Notes under the pieces: model-generated
Database searches by the model: none
What the model saw: the letters and a program-made list of their open reading frames with translations, nothing else
What the model was told of the DNA's origin: nothing
In this document: positions 17,375 through 26,493 of the stretch, in pieces
How positions within the stretch are numbered: position 1 is the first letter of the stretch
Layout: each line of letters begins with the position of its first letter
Source: Bacteroidota bacterium
Lineage (GTDB): Bacteria; Bacteroidota; Bacteroidia; Bacteroidales; Prolixibacteraceae
DNA length: 64,000 nt
Assembly (NCBI GenBank): GCA_030698405.1
Contig: JAUYMU010000056.1
Coordinates: forward strand, 29,344-93,343
Direction of reading: 5' to 3'
Position numbers and translations under genes: made by a program

Positions 17375-20353
17375 TTAGATGCTTTTATTTTTCACCCTGG
17401 TAAGGTAGCCAACCGAAGGCAATGTATGTAATTCTTCGAGCAAATGATAGTTACGTTCATCTGCAAAGAATTTCGATATTCGGCTTTCCTTGTTATTTAA
17501 ATCGCCAAAAACGATTGCATCGGCCGGACAAGCCTGTGCGCAAGCCGGAACCAATTCGCCATCTTTCAATTGGCGGTTTTCATTTTTTGCTGTCAGTTTT
17601 TTCTCCTGAATACGTTGCATACAGAAAGAGCATTTTTCAATAACTCCTTTGGCACGAACAGTTACGTCAGGGTTCAATACCAAACGGCGCAAATCGGTAG
17701 TCATTTCAGTTGGATCCTTTTTATTTCCCTGAAGCGCATCGGCGCCTGTATAATCATAAAAATTGAACCGTCTTACCTTGTACGGACAGTTATTATTGCA
17801 ATAACGAGTACCGATACAACGGTTGTAGGCCATTTGGTTAACACCTTCGTTGCTGTGGGTGGTTGCGGCAACGGGGCATACATTTTCGCAGGGAGCATTG
17901 TCGCAATGCTGACACATCACAGGTTGTCTCACGACTTCCGGATTGTTTGGATCGCCTTTGTAATAGCGGTCGATCCTGATCCAATGCATTTCGCGTGCTT
18001 TAATAACCTGTTCCCTTCCTACAACCGGAACATTATTTTCTGCGGAACAAGATACCACGCAGGCATTACAGCCTGTGCAGGAATTCAAATCGATGGCCAT
18101 TCCCCAATGAAATCCGTCAAACTTTTTTTGCTCGTATAAGGATTTTAAGTGTTTTTTAAGTTCTTCGCGCATCTCGTTGCCCGATGCCGGATTTGCCAGA
18201 TACTGATCCAGTGTCGTTTCACGAATCAGGCTTCGACCTTCCATGGAGTGATGGGTTTGTGTGCGTGCCAACTGATATTCACCTGGTACCTTTTCTATTT
18301 TCACATCGCCCAGCCAATATTGTTTCGTACCGTTTTTAGTTTGAACAAGCGGAAATGCATTTTTACCCACCGTTTCAGAAGGTGCGCCCATGTTTGGCCT
18401 TCCGTAGCCCAATGCAACAGAAATCGTTTTATACTCCTGTCCCGGCTGAATTACCACCGGAATCGGGCCGAAGTCGTTGATCGTGATCAATTGTGCATCT
18501 TCAAAACCCATTTCTTCGGCCCACTTTGGCGAAACCGCAGCATAATTGTCCCAGCAAATTTTGGTCACCGGATCAGGAAGTTCCTGAAGCCACGGGTTGT
18601 TGGCATGTTTGCCGGTTCCTATACTTACATTTGAATACAAAGACAATTCAATAGAATCATTTCCGGACCGACTTGTAATTTGTGCCAGCACCGTTTCTGC
18701 GCTTTCTCCGGAATATGTTGGAACTTTATTTTCTTTTTTCCCGGTTACAAAAACTCCGTCGTGCAGTTTACTGTTCCAGAAATTTTCAAAGGAAGTTTCA
18801 CCTTCGGAAAGCGGGAATATATTTTTCTCCCAGAAATTCCGGATATATGTATGGAAATCAATTGGATTTCCGGCCCATTTCAAAAGACTCTCCTGAGCTG
18901 CACGTGTTTTAAAAATCGGACGAATGGCTGGTTGTGCAAGCGAATAACTGCCCGACTTTATTTCTGCATCGTTCCATGCTTCCAGGTAATGGTGGTCGGG
19001 ACACACATAATGTACATGTTCCGAAGTTTCTTCAGCCAATATCGGGATGGAAACTTTTAATTGAATGTTTTTCAGGGCTTTTACAAATTTTTCAGCCTGA
19101 GGATAGTCGTAGGCAGGGTTTACATCATAAAGAATCAGCCCTTCCACTTTTCCACTTTCCATTTCATTCACCAATCTTTCCATATCATCATCATTGCCTT
19201 GCCGCAACTTCAGGTGAACATCGGTATAAATTGAGCTTCCGTAATTACCCAGCAACTCATTGATCGCATTTACCAGCAATTGTGTTTCCACATCGTTGCT
19301 GCCACTCACTACCAGCGATTTTCCTTTTTTATCAAACAATCCGGCTGCAACAGACTTCACGTCAACCGGTGAAGCCGGTACAGTTGCTGTTTGCTGTCCG
19401 TTCAATCTCTTTAATTCATTGTACAGATCGGCAATAATAATCTTTTCATGCGAAGGCCGTATCTGGTAACGTTCATCGGCATTGGATCCGGTTAACGACA
19501 TTCCACCTTCGAAGTAAATAAGGCGCGACATCGTTTTTTGTCCGTCAGTCAGCCGCCTGTTTTTCATATACTGTTTGGTGTATTCCACCGGAGAAAGCCA
19601 GGTGCCAAGAAAATCGGCATCGAAACTGACAATTAGTTCAGCATTGCCAAAATTATAGGAAGGGATAAATGCCTGTCCGAAGGTTTTTTCATTGGCCTTT
19701 AAAATTCCGCTTGCAGAAAGTACGTCATACTGAATGTGTTCGGCTCCGGGATAAGCAGCTATAAATTCCTGAATGGCGGATTTGGTTGACGGGCTTATAA
19801 TGGTTGAACTTAGAATAACCACTTTGCCTCCCCTGATTTTAATGGAATCAAGAAGTGGTAAAATTTTTCCATCTGCTTCTTCCCAGGTAATTTCCTTTCC
19901 TTCGAAGCTTGGGTTTTTGTGTCTTTTATTGTCATAAAGGCCCAATACCGATGCCTGAGTACGCGCGTTTGTTCCACCAAATGTTACCGGCGAAAGGGTG
20001 TTGCCTTCAATTTTGATTGGTCTTCCATCCCGAACTTTCACTAAAATGCTGGAGTAGTCAATCCCGTCGAAGAATGTTGAGGCAAAATAGCTGGCTTCAC
20101 CTGGAATAATATTTTCAGGCTGGATAAGAAATGGAATCGCTTTTTTTACGGGCATCTTGCAACTGGCGGCAATGGCTGCCGATGCTACTGTAAATCCGAA
20201 GAGTTTCAGGAAATCCCTTCGTGAACTGTTGTCAGATTTCGACTCCTGTTTCATTTGAAGAATGGATTTTCTGTCGCCTGCTTCCGGCTCACTAGAAGCC
20301 TTTCGCGCGTCATAAATCAGATCGTCCATGCTCTTATAATATTTCTCAGTCAT
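17375..20353 (-). CDS. actB: alternative complex III, molybdopterin-like/Fe-S subunit ActB
   Basis: 992 residues. Near the N-terminus SSRRDFLKLFGF is a twin-arginine motif followed by a lipobox-like AASC. Residues about 60-730 form the molybdopterin-oxidoreductase-like domain that in this complex has lost its cofactor. The C-terminal part carries four Cys clusters: CTGCNACVVSC, CQHCDNAPCENVC, CIGTRYCNNNC, and CSFCMQRI with CAQACPADAI, matching the expected [4Fe-4S] and [3Fe-4S] centres. Located 21 bases downstream of actA. It links quinol oxidation in ActC with the hemes of ActA. Confidence 0.93.
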   Translation of the reverse strand: MTEKYYKSMDDLIYDARKASSEPEAGDRKSILQMKQESKSDNSSRRDFLKLFGFTVASAAIAASCKMPVKKAIPFLIQPENIIPGEASYFASTFFDGIDYSSILVKVRDGRPIKIEGNTLSPVTFGGTNARTQASVLGLYDNKRHKNPSFEGKEITWEEADGKILPLLDSIKIRGGKVVILSSTIISPSTKSAIQEFIAAYPGAEHIQYDVLSASGILKANEKTFGQAFIPSYNFGNAELIVSFDADFLGTWLSPVEYTKQYMKNRRLTDGQKTMSRLIYFEGGMSLTGSNADERYQIRPSHEKIIIADLYNELKRLNGQQTATVPASPVDVKSVAAGLFDKKGKSLVVSGSNDVETQLLVNAINELLGNYGSSIYTDVHLKLRQGNDDDMERLVNEMESGKVEGLILYDVNPAYDYPQAEKFVKALKNIQLKVSIPILAEETSEHVHYVCPDHHYLEAWNDAEIKSGSYSLAQPAIRPIFKTRAAQESLLKWAGNPIDFHTYIRNFWEKNIFPLSEGETSFENFWNSKLHDGVFVTGKKENKVPTYSGESAETVLAQITSRSGNDSIELSLYSNVSIGTGKHANNPWLQELPDPVTKICWDNYAAVSPKWAEEMGFEDAQLITINDFGPIPVVIQPGQEYKTISVALGYGRPNMGAPSETVGKNAFPLVQTKNGTKQYWLGDVKIEKVPGEYQLARTQTHHSMEGRSLIRETTLDQYLANPASGNEMREELKKHLKSLYEQKKFDGFHWGMAIDLNSCTGCNACVVSCSAENNVPVVGREQVIKAREMHWIRIDRYYKGDPNNPEVVRQPVMCQHCDNAPCENVCPVAATTHSNEGVNQMAYNRCIGTRYCNNNCPYKVRRFNFYDYTGADALQGNKKDPTEMTTDLRRLVLNPDVTVRAKGVIEKCSFCMQRIQEKKLTAKNENRQLKDGELVPACAQACPADAIVFGDLNNKESRISKFFADERNYHLLEELHTLPSVGYLTRVKNKSI

Positions 20354-20374
20354 TCCGAATAGGTTTTGTTATTA

Positions 20375-21511
20375 TTAATAATGACACTTCATACAATCGG
20401 TTCCGCCAATCATATCGACAGTAACTTTGTTGATTTTTCCGCTTTTGATTTGTTCATGAAGCTTTTCGTATGATTCATAGAAATTATTGTTGGCAAACTG
20501 CACTTCTTTGGTACGGTGACAATCAATACACCAGCCCATACTCAAATCCTGAACCTGCCTGATCACATCCATTTCTATCACATCGCCATGACATTCAATA
20601 CAATCCAGTTTTCCGGCGTTCACGTGCTGGGCATGGCTGAAAAATACGTGGTCGGGCAAACTATGCACCCTGATCCATTCTACTGGCATTTGCTTCTCGT
20701 TCGCCTCAATAACTTTGGCAATTTCAAATTTGCCCGATCGGGTTCCTTCACGTACAAGTGTATGGCAATTCAGGCAAAGATCCATTGGTGGGATACCTGC
20801 CGATTTGCTATTTTCAACCGTGAAATGGCAATATTTACAATCAATTTTATTTTGTCCGGCATGTATTTTATGTGAAAACTTAATGGGCTGATCTGGTTCG
20901 TAATTTTGTGAACGACCTAAATCAATGGCCGCAGTTGCAACCATTTTAACCTGAAATCCGAGTGCGACAACAAGAATCAAAACAGAAACAACCCTGTATC
21001 TTATTTTATGAAAAAATATCAGATCGAGTAAGGCGAAAGTAATCAGTAAACCCAGTAAAATGAACAACATGATTTGCGTGATGGTTGGTCCTGTTGGCGA
21101 TGGTCCGGTAAGGGCTAAATCATCAAGATATAGCTTTACTTTCTTCAGGTCAACCTCTTCAATTTTAAAATCTTTGTGAGAAGCTTCCATCTTTACTCCG
21201 TCAGGTTCCATTACTGCACTTTGAAACTCTGAAAAATCTTTTCCGGCAAACTTTACCGCAATGTCCATTGCCGATGGATTCCAGTTTAAGGTATCCGATT
21301 TATAGATGTTGTGACACGACACGCATGATTCAAAATCGCGGGTGATCGGCAGAAAACCTTTAAAGAACCGTTCTCCCCGTTGTATGTCAGCATGAGAATG
21401 ATCTTCAACAAATTCTTCGGAATCATCTTGTGAAGAATCGGCTGTTAACGAAATTCCGGAGCATAAAAAAAATGATAATAAAACCAGAGAGATAAATGTT
21501 TTTAAACGCAT
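20375..21511 (-). CDS. actA: alternative complex III, multiheme cytochrome c subunit ActA
   Basis: About 378 residues from MRLKTFISLVLLSFFLCSG, preferred as start because it gives a clean signal peptide (an ATG 33 bases upstream is also in frame). Six CXXCH sites are present: CVSCH in an N-terminal monoheme-like domain, then, after two membrane helices, CKYCH, CLNCH, CIECH, CIDCH and the near-terminal CMKCH. The characterised ActA proteins I know are pentaheme, so the N-terminal site may be a sixth heme. First gene of the operon actA-B-C-D-F-E. No cytochrome oxidase genes follow in the window. Confidence 0.92.
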   Translation of the reverse strand: MRLKTFISLVLLSFFLCSGISLTADSSQDDSEEFVEDHSHADIQRGERFFKGFLPITRDFESCVSCHNIYKSDTLNWNPSAMDIAVKFAGKDFSEFQSAVMEPDGVKMEASHKDFKIEEVDLKKVKLYLDDLALTGPSPTGPTITQIMLFILLGLLITFALLDLIFFHKIRYRVVSVLILVVALGFQVKMVATAAIDLGRSQNYEPDQPIKFSHKIHAGQNKIDCKYCHFTVENSKSAGIPPMDLCLNCHTLVREGTRSGKFEIAKVIEANEKQMPVEWIRVHSLPDHVFFSHAQHVNAGKLDCIECHGDVIEMDVIRQVQDLSMGWCIDCHRTKEVQFANNNFYESYEKLHEQIKSGKINKVTVDMIGGTDCMKCHY

Positions 21512-21792
21512 AGGAAAATAATGAAGAAGAATAGATTTACTCATTCCAATAGGTTTAGTATTTTGTGTAAATTGATACCGTTTTTAAAACTTCCATGATA
21601 GAACAAACAATTCTATCAATGGTTTCTTGCTATAAATATAAAAAAATATCTTACAGTGAAATTGGCATTGGAAAAACAATCGTTAAAAACACGCAAATTG
21701 GATTAATTCATTGACAGGTAGGGCGATTTTTTATTTCTGTGAATGGTTCGTTTTAGAGAAAACCAATTGTTAAAATTTAATTGTTCGATAAA

Positions 21793-21823
21793 ATCAATGA
21801 AATGTTTTTGAAATTTCATTGAT
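21793..21823. promoter_or_regulatory. 11-bp inverted repeat before the LytTR pair
   Basis: ATCAATGAAAT and ATTTCATTGAT form a perfect dyad separated by nine bases, 85 bases before the start of the LytTR regulators. It could be an operator or a leader hairpin. The rest of the divergent gap 21512-21907 is AT-rich; TATCTTTA at about 21870 is a near-match to the -7 box. Nothing else is recognised there. Confidence 0.4.
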
Positions 21824-21907
21824 CTGTCAAGGATTCAAAGGTATTTGATATCAGGCAACGCATATAACACTATCTTTATTCCTTCAATATCAAATTACGG
21901 TTCTTTT

Positions 21908-22660
21908 ATGGGAAAAGATCAAATAGGCGCTTTAATTATTGAAAGTGATGTGGCAGCTCAAGAGCATCTTAAAAATTTGCTCGGGTTTTATCCTATGGTT
22001 TCGATCATAGAAACTGCATCTGACACTGATGTCGCATTGTTAAAAGTGATTGATGTTAATCCGGACATAATATTTTTAGAATATCCTGTGAAAGGGAAAA
22101 CAGGAAAAAAAATCATCAAATTCATTCAGACGAAACTTCCGAATGCTAGTGTTGTATTTGTTTCAAAATCAAAAAAATATGCTGTGGACGCAATCCGCTA
22201 TGAAGTATATAATTATTTGCTGAAACCATTAGTAAAAACCGAACTGGGAAAAATTCTGGAAAAGGTTCAGCCAGACAAGCAGGCAAATTTATTTAACTTG
22301 ATAGATGAGATAATTGAGAAAAAACAGGACGATCACAGATTGAAATTTACTACAGCCAAAGGTTATACGCTGATAAACCCAAACGAAATATTGTTTTGCA
22401 AAGCAGAAGGGCATTATACTGAACTGCATTTTGTAAATAAAAACAGAGAATTGACCAATATGTTCCTGTCCAAAATTGAACAAATTCTTAATCCTTTCAA
22501 TTTTGTGAGAATCAGCCGGTCAATGGTTGTAAACAAGAATTATATTCGCAAAGTTTTTCCAACGACAGATACATTGATCTTATCGGTAAATGGGTTGGAA
22601 TATGAAATTAAAGGATCAAGATTACAGATGAAAGCACTTAACCGAACTGATTTTGAATAA
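21908..22660 (+). CDS. LytTR regulator with Glu in place of the phosphoacceptor Asp
   Basis: About 250 residues from MGKDQIGALIIESD (ATG 21908; an upstream TTG is in frame but less likely). The receiver keeps its fold and the Lys of YLLKPL, but the acidic pocket reads IIESD rather than IxDDE and the phosphorylation site reads IIFLEYP instead of IxFLDxx. The Asp-to-Glu change should prevent normal phosphorylation and may mimic the active state. The LytTR domain (about 145-250) is intact: LFCKAEGHYTELHF and FVRISRSMVVNKNYI. It is followed after three bases by a second, normal LytTR regulator, probably its dimer partner. No kinase gene is adjacent. Confidence 0.88.
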   Translation: MGKDQIGALIIESDVAAQEHLKNLLGFYPMVSIIETASDTDVALLKVIDVNPDIIFLEYPVKGKTGKKIIKFIQTKLPNASVVFVSKSKKYAVDAIRYEVYNYLLKPLVKTELGKILEKVQPDKQANLFNLIDEIIEKKQDDHRLKFTTAKGYTLINPNEILFCKAEGHYTELHFVNKNRELTNMFLSKIEQILNPFNFVRISRSMVVNKNYIRKVFPTTDTLILSVNGLEYEIKGSRLQMKALNRTDFE

Positions 22661-22663
22661 GAT

Positions 22664-23431
22664 ATGTTGGATAAAAGTGAGATTTCAGCCATTATTATTG
22701 ACGATGATCCCGAAGCAATAAATTTGCTCGAGATTTTCTTACATTATTTTCAGAATATTACGATTATTGGGAAAAGTACCGATGCCAAAGCCGGACTCGG
22801 ACTTATTATTGAATTATTTCCCGATATCATATTTCTTGATGTTGATATGCCTGATATGACCGGATTGCAGGTCGCAGAATCTGTCAGGGCTGAAAATCTC
22901 CATTCGGAAATTGTTTTTACAACAGCTTATCAAAACTATGCCTACAATGCCTTGTCAATCGAGCCGCTTGATTTTTTAACCAAACCATTTTGTCTTGAAG
23001 ATATTGAAAATGTGATTAATAAATACGTTGCCAGAAAAGAAAAGAAAAAACAGGAACAAAAGCTGGATAAATTCAGACAATCGCAGGGAACTGTTATAAA
23101 AGTAAAACTTCCGACCTACCACAGTTATATTTTTGTTGATCTCAATGATATAGTTTACATCAAATCCAATACAAACGGCACGTATGTTTACCTTCTGGAT
23201 GGAACTGTTGAAACGGTAACCAGAAGCCTCAGCAGTCTTATCCTTTTACTCAATTCTTCACTTATCTTTCAGATCAACAGATCAACTTGTGTGAATCTGA
23301 ACTATTTGTATCGCATCGACAAAAAGAAAGAGATTTGTATCCTTCGTTACAATCAAAAACTATTCGAAGAATCCATTTCCAGAAACAATATACTCAATTT
23401 CGAAAAACTGAATATATTTCCATCATTTTGA
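22664..23431 (+). CDS. LytTR-family response regulator
   Basis: 255 residues. Receiver with IIDDDPEA, phosphoacceptor Asp in IIFLDVDMPDMTG, and Lys in FLTKPF, followed by a charged linker (ARKEKKKQEQK) and a LytTR DNA-binding domain (about 145-255; YIKSNTNGTYVYL, FQINRSTCVNLNYL). It shares an operon with the preceding Glu-substituted regulator. Whether the two form heterodimers is inference. No sensor kinase lies beside them, so phosphorylation would come from a distant kinase. Confidence 0.9.
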   Translation: MLDKSEISAIIIDDDPEAINLLEIFLHYFQNITIIGKSTDAKAGLGLIIELFPDIIFLDVDMPDMTGLQVAESVRAENLHSEIVFTTAYQNYAYNALSIEPLDFLTKPFCLEDIENVINKYVARKEKKKQEQKLDKFRQSQGTVIKVKLPTYHSYIFVDLNDIVYIKSNTNGTYVYLLDGTVETVTRSLSSLILLLNSSLIFQINRSTCVNLNYLYRIDKKKEICILRYNQKLFEESISRNNILNFEKLNIFPSF

Positions 23432-23450
23432 TCAGGATATAGTTTTATAA

Positions 23451-23491
23451 AAAACAGAACGGCGACCAATCATTGGCCGCCGTTCTGTTTT
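23451..23491. terminator. bidirectional terminator between LytTR pair and lon
   Basis: AAAACAGAACGGCG pairs with CGCCGTTCTGTTTT; the stem is flanked by A-tract and T-tract, so it works in both directions between the two convergent genes. Confidence 0.85.
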
Positions 23492-23505
23492 AACAGTTTT
23501 CGTTT

Positions 23506-25938
23506 TTATTCAATTTTTGAAGGATGATCAACCTTGTCGTCAAGTAAAGCAATATCCAATACTTCCTGAATTGTGTTTACATGGTGGAATATTAAACCTT
23601 CAATATAAACTTCCTTTATTTCTTCCAGATCCTTCTGGTTGGCTTCCGAAAGGATAATTTCCTTAATTCCGGCTCTCTTGGCTGCAAGTATCTTTTCCTT
23701 GATTCCGCCAACAGGCAACACTTTTCCACGAAGAGTAATTTCTCCGGTCATTGCAAGGTTTTTCCGAATTTTACGCTGTGTAAACGCCGATGTAATAGAA
23801 GTTACCATCGTTATTCCGGCAGACGGCCCGTCTTTGGGAATTGCTCCTTCAGGGACATGAACATGCACGTTGTATCTGTCAAACAATTCAGGATTCAGTC
23901 CAAGTTGCTCGGCATGACTACGAATATATTCATGCGCCAACATGGCTGACTCTTTCATTACATCGCCAAGGTTTCCAGTCAATGTCAGCGAACCTTTTCC
24001 TTTACTCAGGCTGGTTTCTACATAGAGAATCTCACCGCCAACAGCAGTCCAGGCCAATCCGGTAACTACCCCGGCAAATTCATTTCCCTGATAAATTTCT
24101 TTTGTATATTGTGTTACCCCGAGGTATTCTCTAATATCGGCTTTCGTGAGCGTTTTGTTGTATTCCTCCTCGAAGGCAATTTTCTTAGCCATGCGTCTAC
24201 AGGTTTTCGCTATTTTCTTATCGAGTTCCCTCACTCCTGATTCGCGGGTGTAATTTTCAATAATGTGTCGGATTACTTCATCAGGAAAAATTACATTGTT
24301 TAATTCAATGCCATGGTTTGTAAGTTGTTTGGGAATCAGATGGCGTTTTGCAATTTCAATTTTTTCTTCCACCAGATAACCGCTTACTTCAATTAGTTCA
24401 AGCCGGTCGCGTAAAGCAGGGGCAATTGTATTCAGCGTATTGGCAGTTGCAATAAACATTACCTTCGATAAGTCGTATTCATGTTCCACATAATTGTCGT
24501 GAAACTCGAAATTTTGTTCCGGATCAAGCACTTCAAGCAAAGCCGAAGCCGGGTCGCCACGGAAATCCTGGGAAACTTTATCAATTTCATCTAAAATAAA
24601 TACCGGATTGGATGATTTCGCTTTTTTAATGTTCTGCAAAATACGACCGGGCATTGCCCCGATATATGTTTTGCGGTGTCCGCGGATTTCAGCTTCGTCA
24701 TGAAGTCCACCGAGGCTCATGCGTACATAATTACGGTCAAGGGCTTTTGCGATTGAACGTCCGAGCGAGGTTTTACCAACTCCGGGAGGGCCGTACAAGC
24801 ACAAAATGGGCGCTTTCATGTCGTTCTTCAATTTCAGTACTGCCAGATGTTCCAGTATTCTTTCTTTTACTTTTTCCAGCCCGTAATGATCTTCGTCGAG
24901 TACTTTTGCCGCGCGCTTCAAATCGAAATTATCTACTGAAAATTCGTTCCAGGGCAGTTCCAGCAGGGTATGGCAATAGGAATACTGAACCGAATATTCA
25001 CCGGCTGCAGGATTTAAACGCGACAATTTGTGAACCTCTTTTTCAAAAAGTTTTGCGACATCTTCGTTCCATTTTTTGTTTTTTGCAAGTTCTTTCAGTT
25101 CCAGAATTTCCTGTTCGGCAGGGCTGCCTCCCAACTCATCCTGAATAGTTTTCATTTGCTGGTTCAGCAGGTATTCACGTTGTTGCTGATCAAGTTCGGC
25201 TTTTACTTTGGTTTGGATATCCCGTTTTAGTTCGGCCATCTGAACTTCGCGTACCAGGTAGCTAATGGCTTGTATTCCACGCTCTTTAAGTTCGCTTATT
25301 CCAAGCATTACCTGTTTTTCTTCCACTTTCAGATCGGCATTCGAGCAGATATAATTTATCAGGAAGGTTGAGTTCTCTATATTTTTTACAGCAAACGAAG
25401 CTTCGGGAGAAATCTGAGAGGAGTATTGCGCAATTTTTATCGACAAATCTTTCAATGAACCAACTACTGCTGAAAATTCAACAGAATCATCCTGAGGTTG
25501 AATATCGATTAGCGGATTCACTTTTGCTTTCAAATAGGGAAATTCCTGTGTATATTCCTGAATTTCAAACCTCCTTTTACCCTGAATAATTACCGATGTT
25601 GTACCATCAGGCATTTCCAGGATTTTCAATATCTGGGCAATTGTTCCTATTTCATAAAGATCTGCCTGACCGGGATCGTCAATACTTCCGTCTTTTTGTG
25701 CAACGATTCCGATCAAACGGTTTCCGCGGTAAACTTCCTGAATTAATTGCAATGATTTCTGCCTTCCAACACTGATAGGCAATACCACTCCGGGAAACAT
25801 AACCGTATTCCGCAATGGCAAAATTGGCAAAATGTCAGGAAATTCAACATTGGTTAATTCCGACTCATCCCCGTCAGCTAAAATCGGAATGAAATCAGCA
25901 TCATCGTCCATCAGGCTTGAAAATAATATATTCTGCAT
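23506..25938 (-). CDS. lon: ATP-dependent protease Lon
   Basis: 810 residues. N-terminal substrate-binding domain (about 35-230, starting FPDILPILPLRNTVMFPG), a coiled middle, AAA+ module with Walker A GPPGVGKTS (about 376-384) and Walker B VFILDEIDK, and a C-terminal protease domain with the Ser-Lys dyad: Ser706 in PKDGPSAG and Lys749 in GGIKEKILAAKR. The 43-residue spacing between them is the same as in E. coli Lon. It degrades misfolded and regulatory proteins in the cytoplasm. Monocistronic. Confidence 0.97.
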   Translation of the reverse strand: MQNILFSSLMDDDADFIPILADGDESELTNVEFPDILPILPLRNTVMFPGVVLPISVGRQKSLQLIQEVYRGNRLIGIVAQKDGSIDDPGQADLYEIGTIAQILKILEMPDGTTSVIIQGKRRFEIQEYTQEFPYLKAKVNPLIDIQPQDDSVEFSAVVGSLKDLSIKIAQYSSQISPEASFAVKNIENSTFLINYICSNADLKVEEKQVMLGISELKERGIQAISYLVREVQMAELKRDIQTKVKAELDQQQREYLLNQQMKTIQDELGGSPAEQEILELKELAKNKKWNEDVAKLFEKEVHKLSRLNPAAGEYSVQYSYCHTLLELPWNEFSVDNFDLKRAAKVLDEDHYGLEKVKERILEHLAVLKLKNDMKAPILCLYGPPGVGKTSLGRSIAKALDRNYVRMSLGGLHDEAEIRGHRKTYIGAMPGRILQNIKKAKSSNPVFILDEIDKVSQDFRGDPASALLEVLDPEQNFEFHDNYVEHEYDLSKVMFIATANTLNTIAPALRDRLELIEVSGYLVEEKIEIAKRHLIPKQLTNHGIELNNVIFPDEVIRHIIENYTRESGVRELDKKIAKTCRRMAKKIAFEEEYNKTLTKADIREYLGVTQYTKEIYQGNEFAGVVTGLAWTAVGGEILYVETSLSKGKGSLTLTGNLGDVMKESAMLAHEYIRSHAEQLGLNPELFDRYNVHVHVPEGAIPKDGPSAGITMVTSITSAFTQRKIRKNLAMTGEITLRGKVLPVGGIKEKILAAKRAGIKEIILSEANQKDLEEIKEVYIEGLIFHHVNTIQEVLDIALLDDKVDHPSKIE

Positions 25939-26080
25939 AATTTGATTTTTCTCGTTCTATAAAAATTCGTTCGGTGTTACATGACATACTGACCGTTTAC
26001 AGTCAGTTTAAAATAGCAGTGCAGATTTTTGCAATAGCCATGCCAAAGCGTTGTCTGTTGCGAAGGTCTTAAAAAATGAC

Positions 26081-26112
26081 AAAAAAAAAGCCTCGCGTTG
26101 GCGAAGCTTTTT
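26081..26112 (-). terminator. terminator of rpmE
   Basis: On the minus strand AAAAAGCTTCGC pairs with GCGAGGCTTTTT around a CAAC loop, followed by more T. Placed about 20 bases after the rpmE stop. Confidence 0.85.
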
Positions 26113-26133
26113 GAATATTTTTCAGCAACAGAA

Positions 26134-26397
26134 TTATTTTTTTCTGTTTTCCATGTGTTTTGAATATCTGGTATTGAATTTATCAACACGCCCTGCAGTA
26201 TCAACAAGTTTCATTTTTCCGGTATAGAACGGATGCGATGAGCTTGAAATTTCAAGTTTTACAACCGGGTATTCAACGCCGTCAACAACTTCTGTTTCTT
26301 TGGTTTTAACCGTAGATTTTGTAATAAAAACATGACCGTCTGACATATCTTTGAATGCAACAGTGCGGTAATTTTCTGGATGTATCCCTTTTCTCAT
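26134..26397 (-). CDS. rpmE: 50S ribosomal protein L31 type B
   Basis: 87 residues from [20 protein letters not shown], the standard start of L31; an upstream in-frame extension overlaps the promoter and is rejected. It lacks the CxxC zinc pairs of type A, and has the type-B loop and [20 protein letters not shown] with the basic tail. It joins the 50S and 30S subunits at the central protuberance. It is a single-gene unit with its own consensus promoter and terminator. Confidence 0.96.
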   Translation of the reverse strand: MRKGIHPENYRTVAFKDMSDGHVFITKSTVKTKETEVVDGVEYPVVKLEISSSSHPFYTGKMKLVDTAGRVDKFNTRYSKHMENRKK

Positions 26398-26430
26398 TTT
26401 GATTCTCTTTACATTATTTTTATCGGCTGG

Positions 26431-26460
26431 CAAAGTTACATACAAGAATGTAATTTCCAA
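26431..26460 (-). promoter_or_regulatory. consensus Bacteroidota promoter of rpmE
   Basis: Minus strand: TTG (26458-26460), 19 bases, then TAACTTTG (26431-26438), a full match to the -33/-7 consensus. The predicted transcript starts about 25-30 bases before ATG 26397, which also confirms that start. Confidence 0.8.
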
Positions 26461-26493
26461 ATAATTCAGTTCATTAATTCCTTATTTTTTAAT

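Noticed and set aside
17570..19060. Long plus-strand frames over actB
   Set aside because: Opposite to a clear 992-residue Fe-S subunit; composition is not protein-like.
23639..25589. Several open frames antisense to lon
   Set aside because: They are shadows of a well-conserved gene in the opposite strand.
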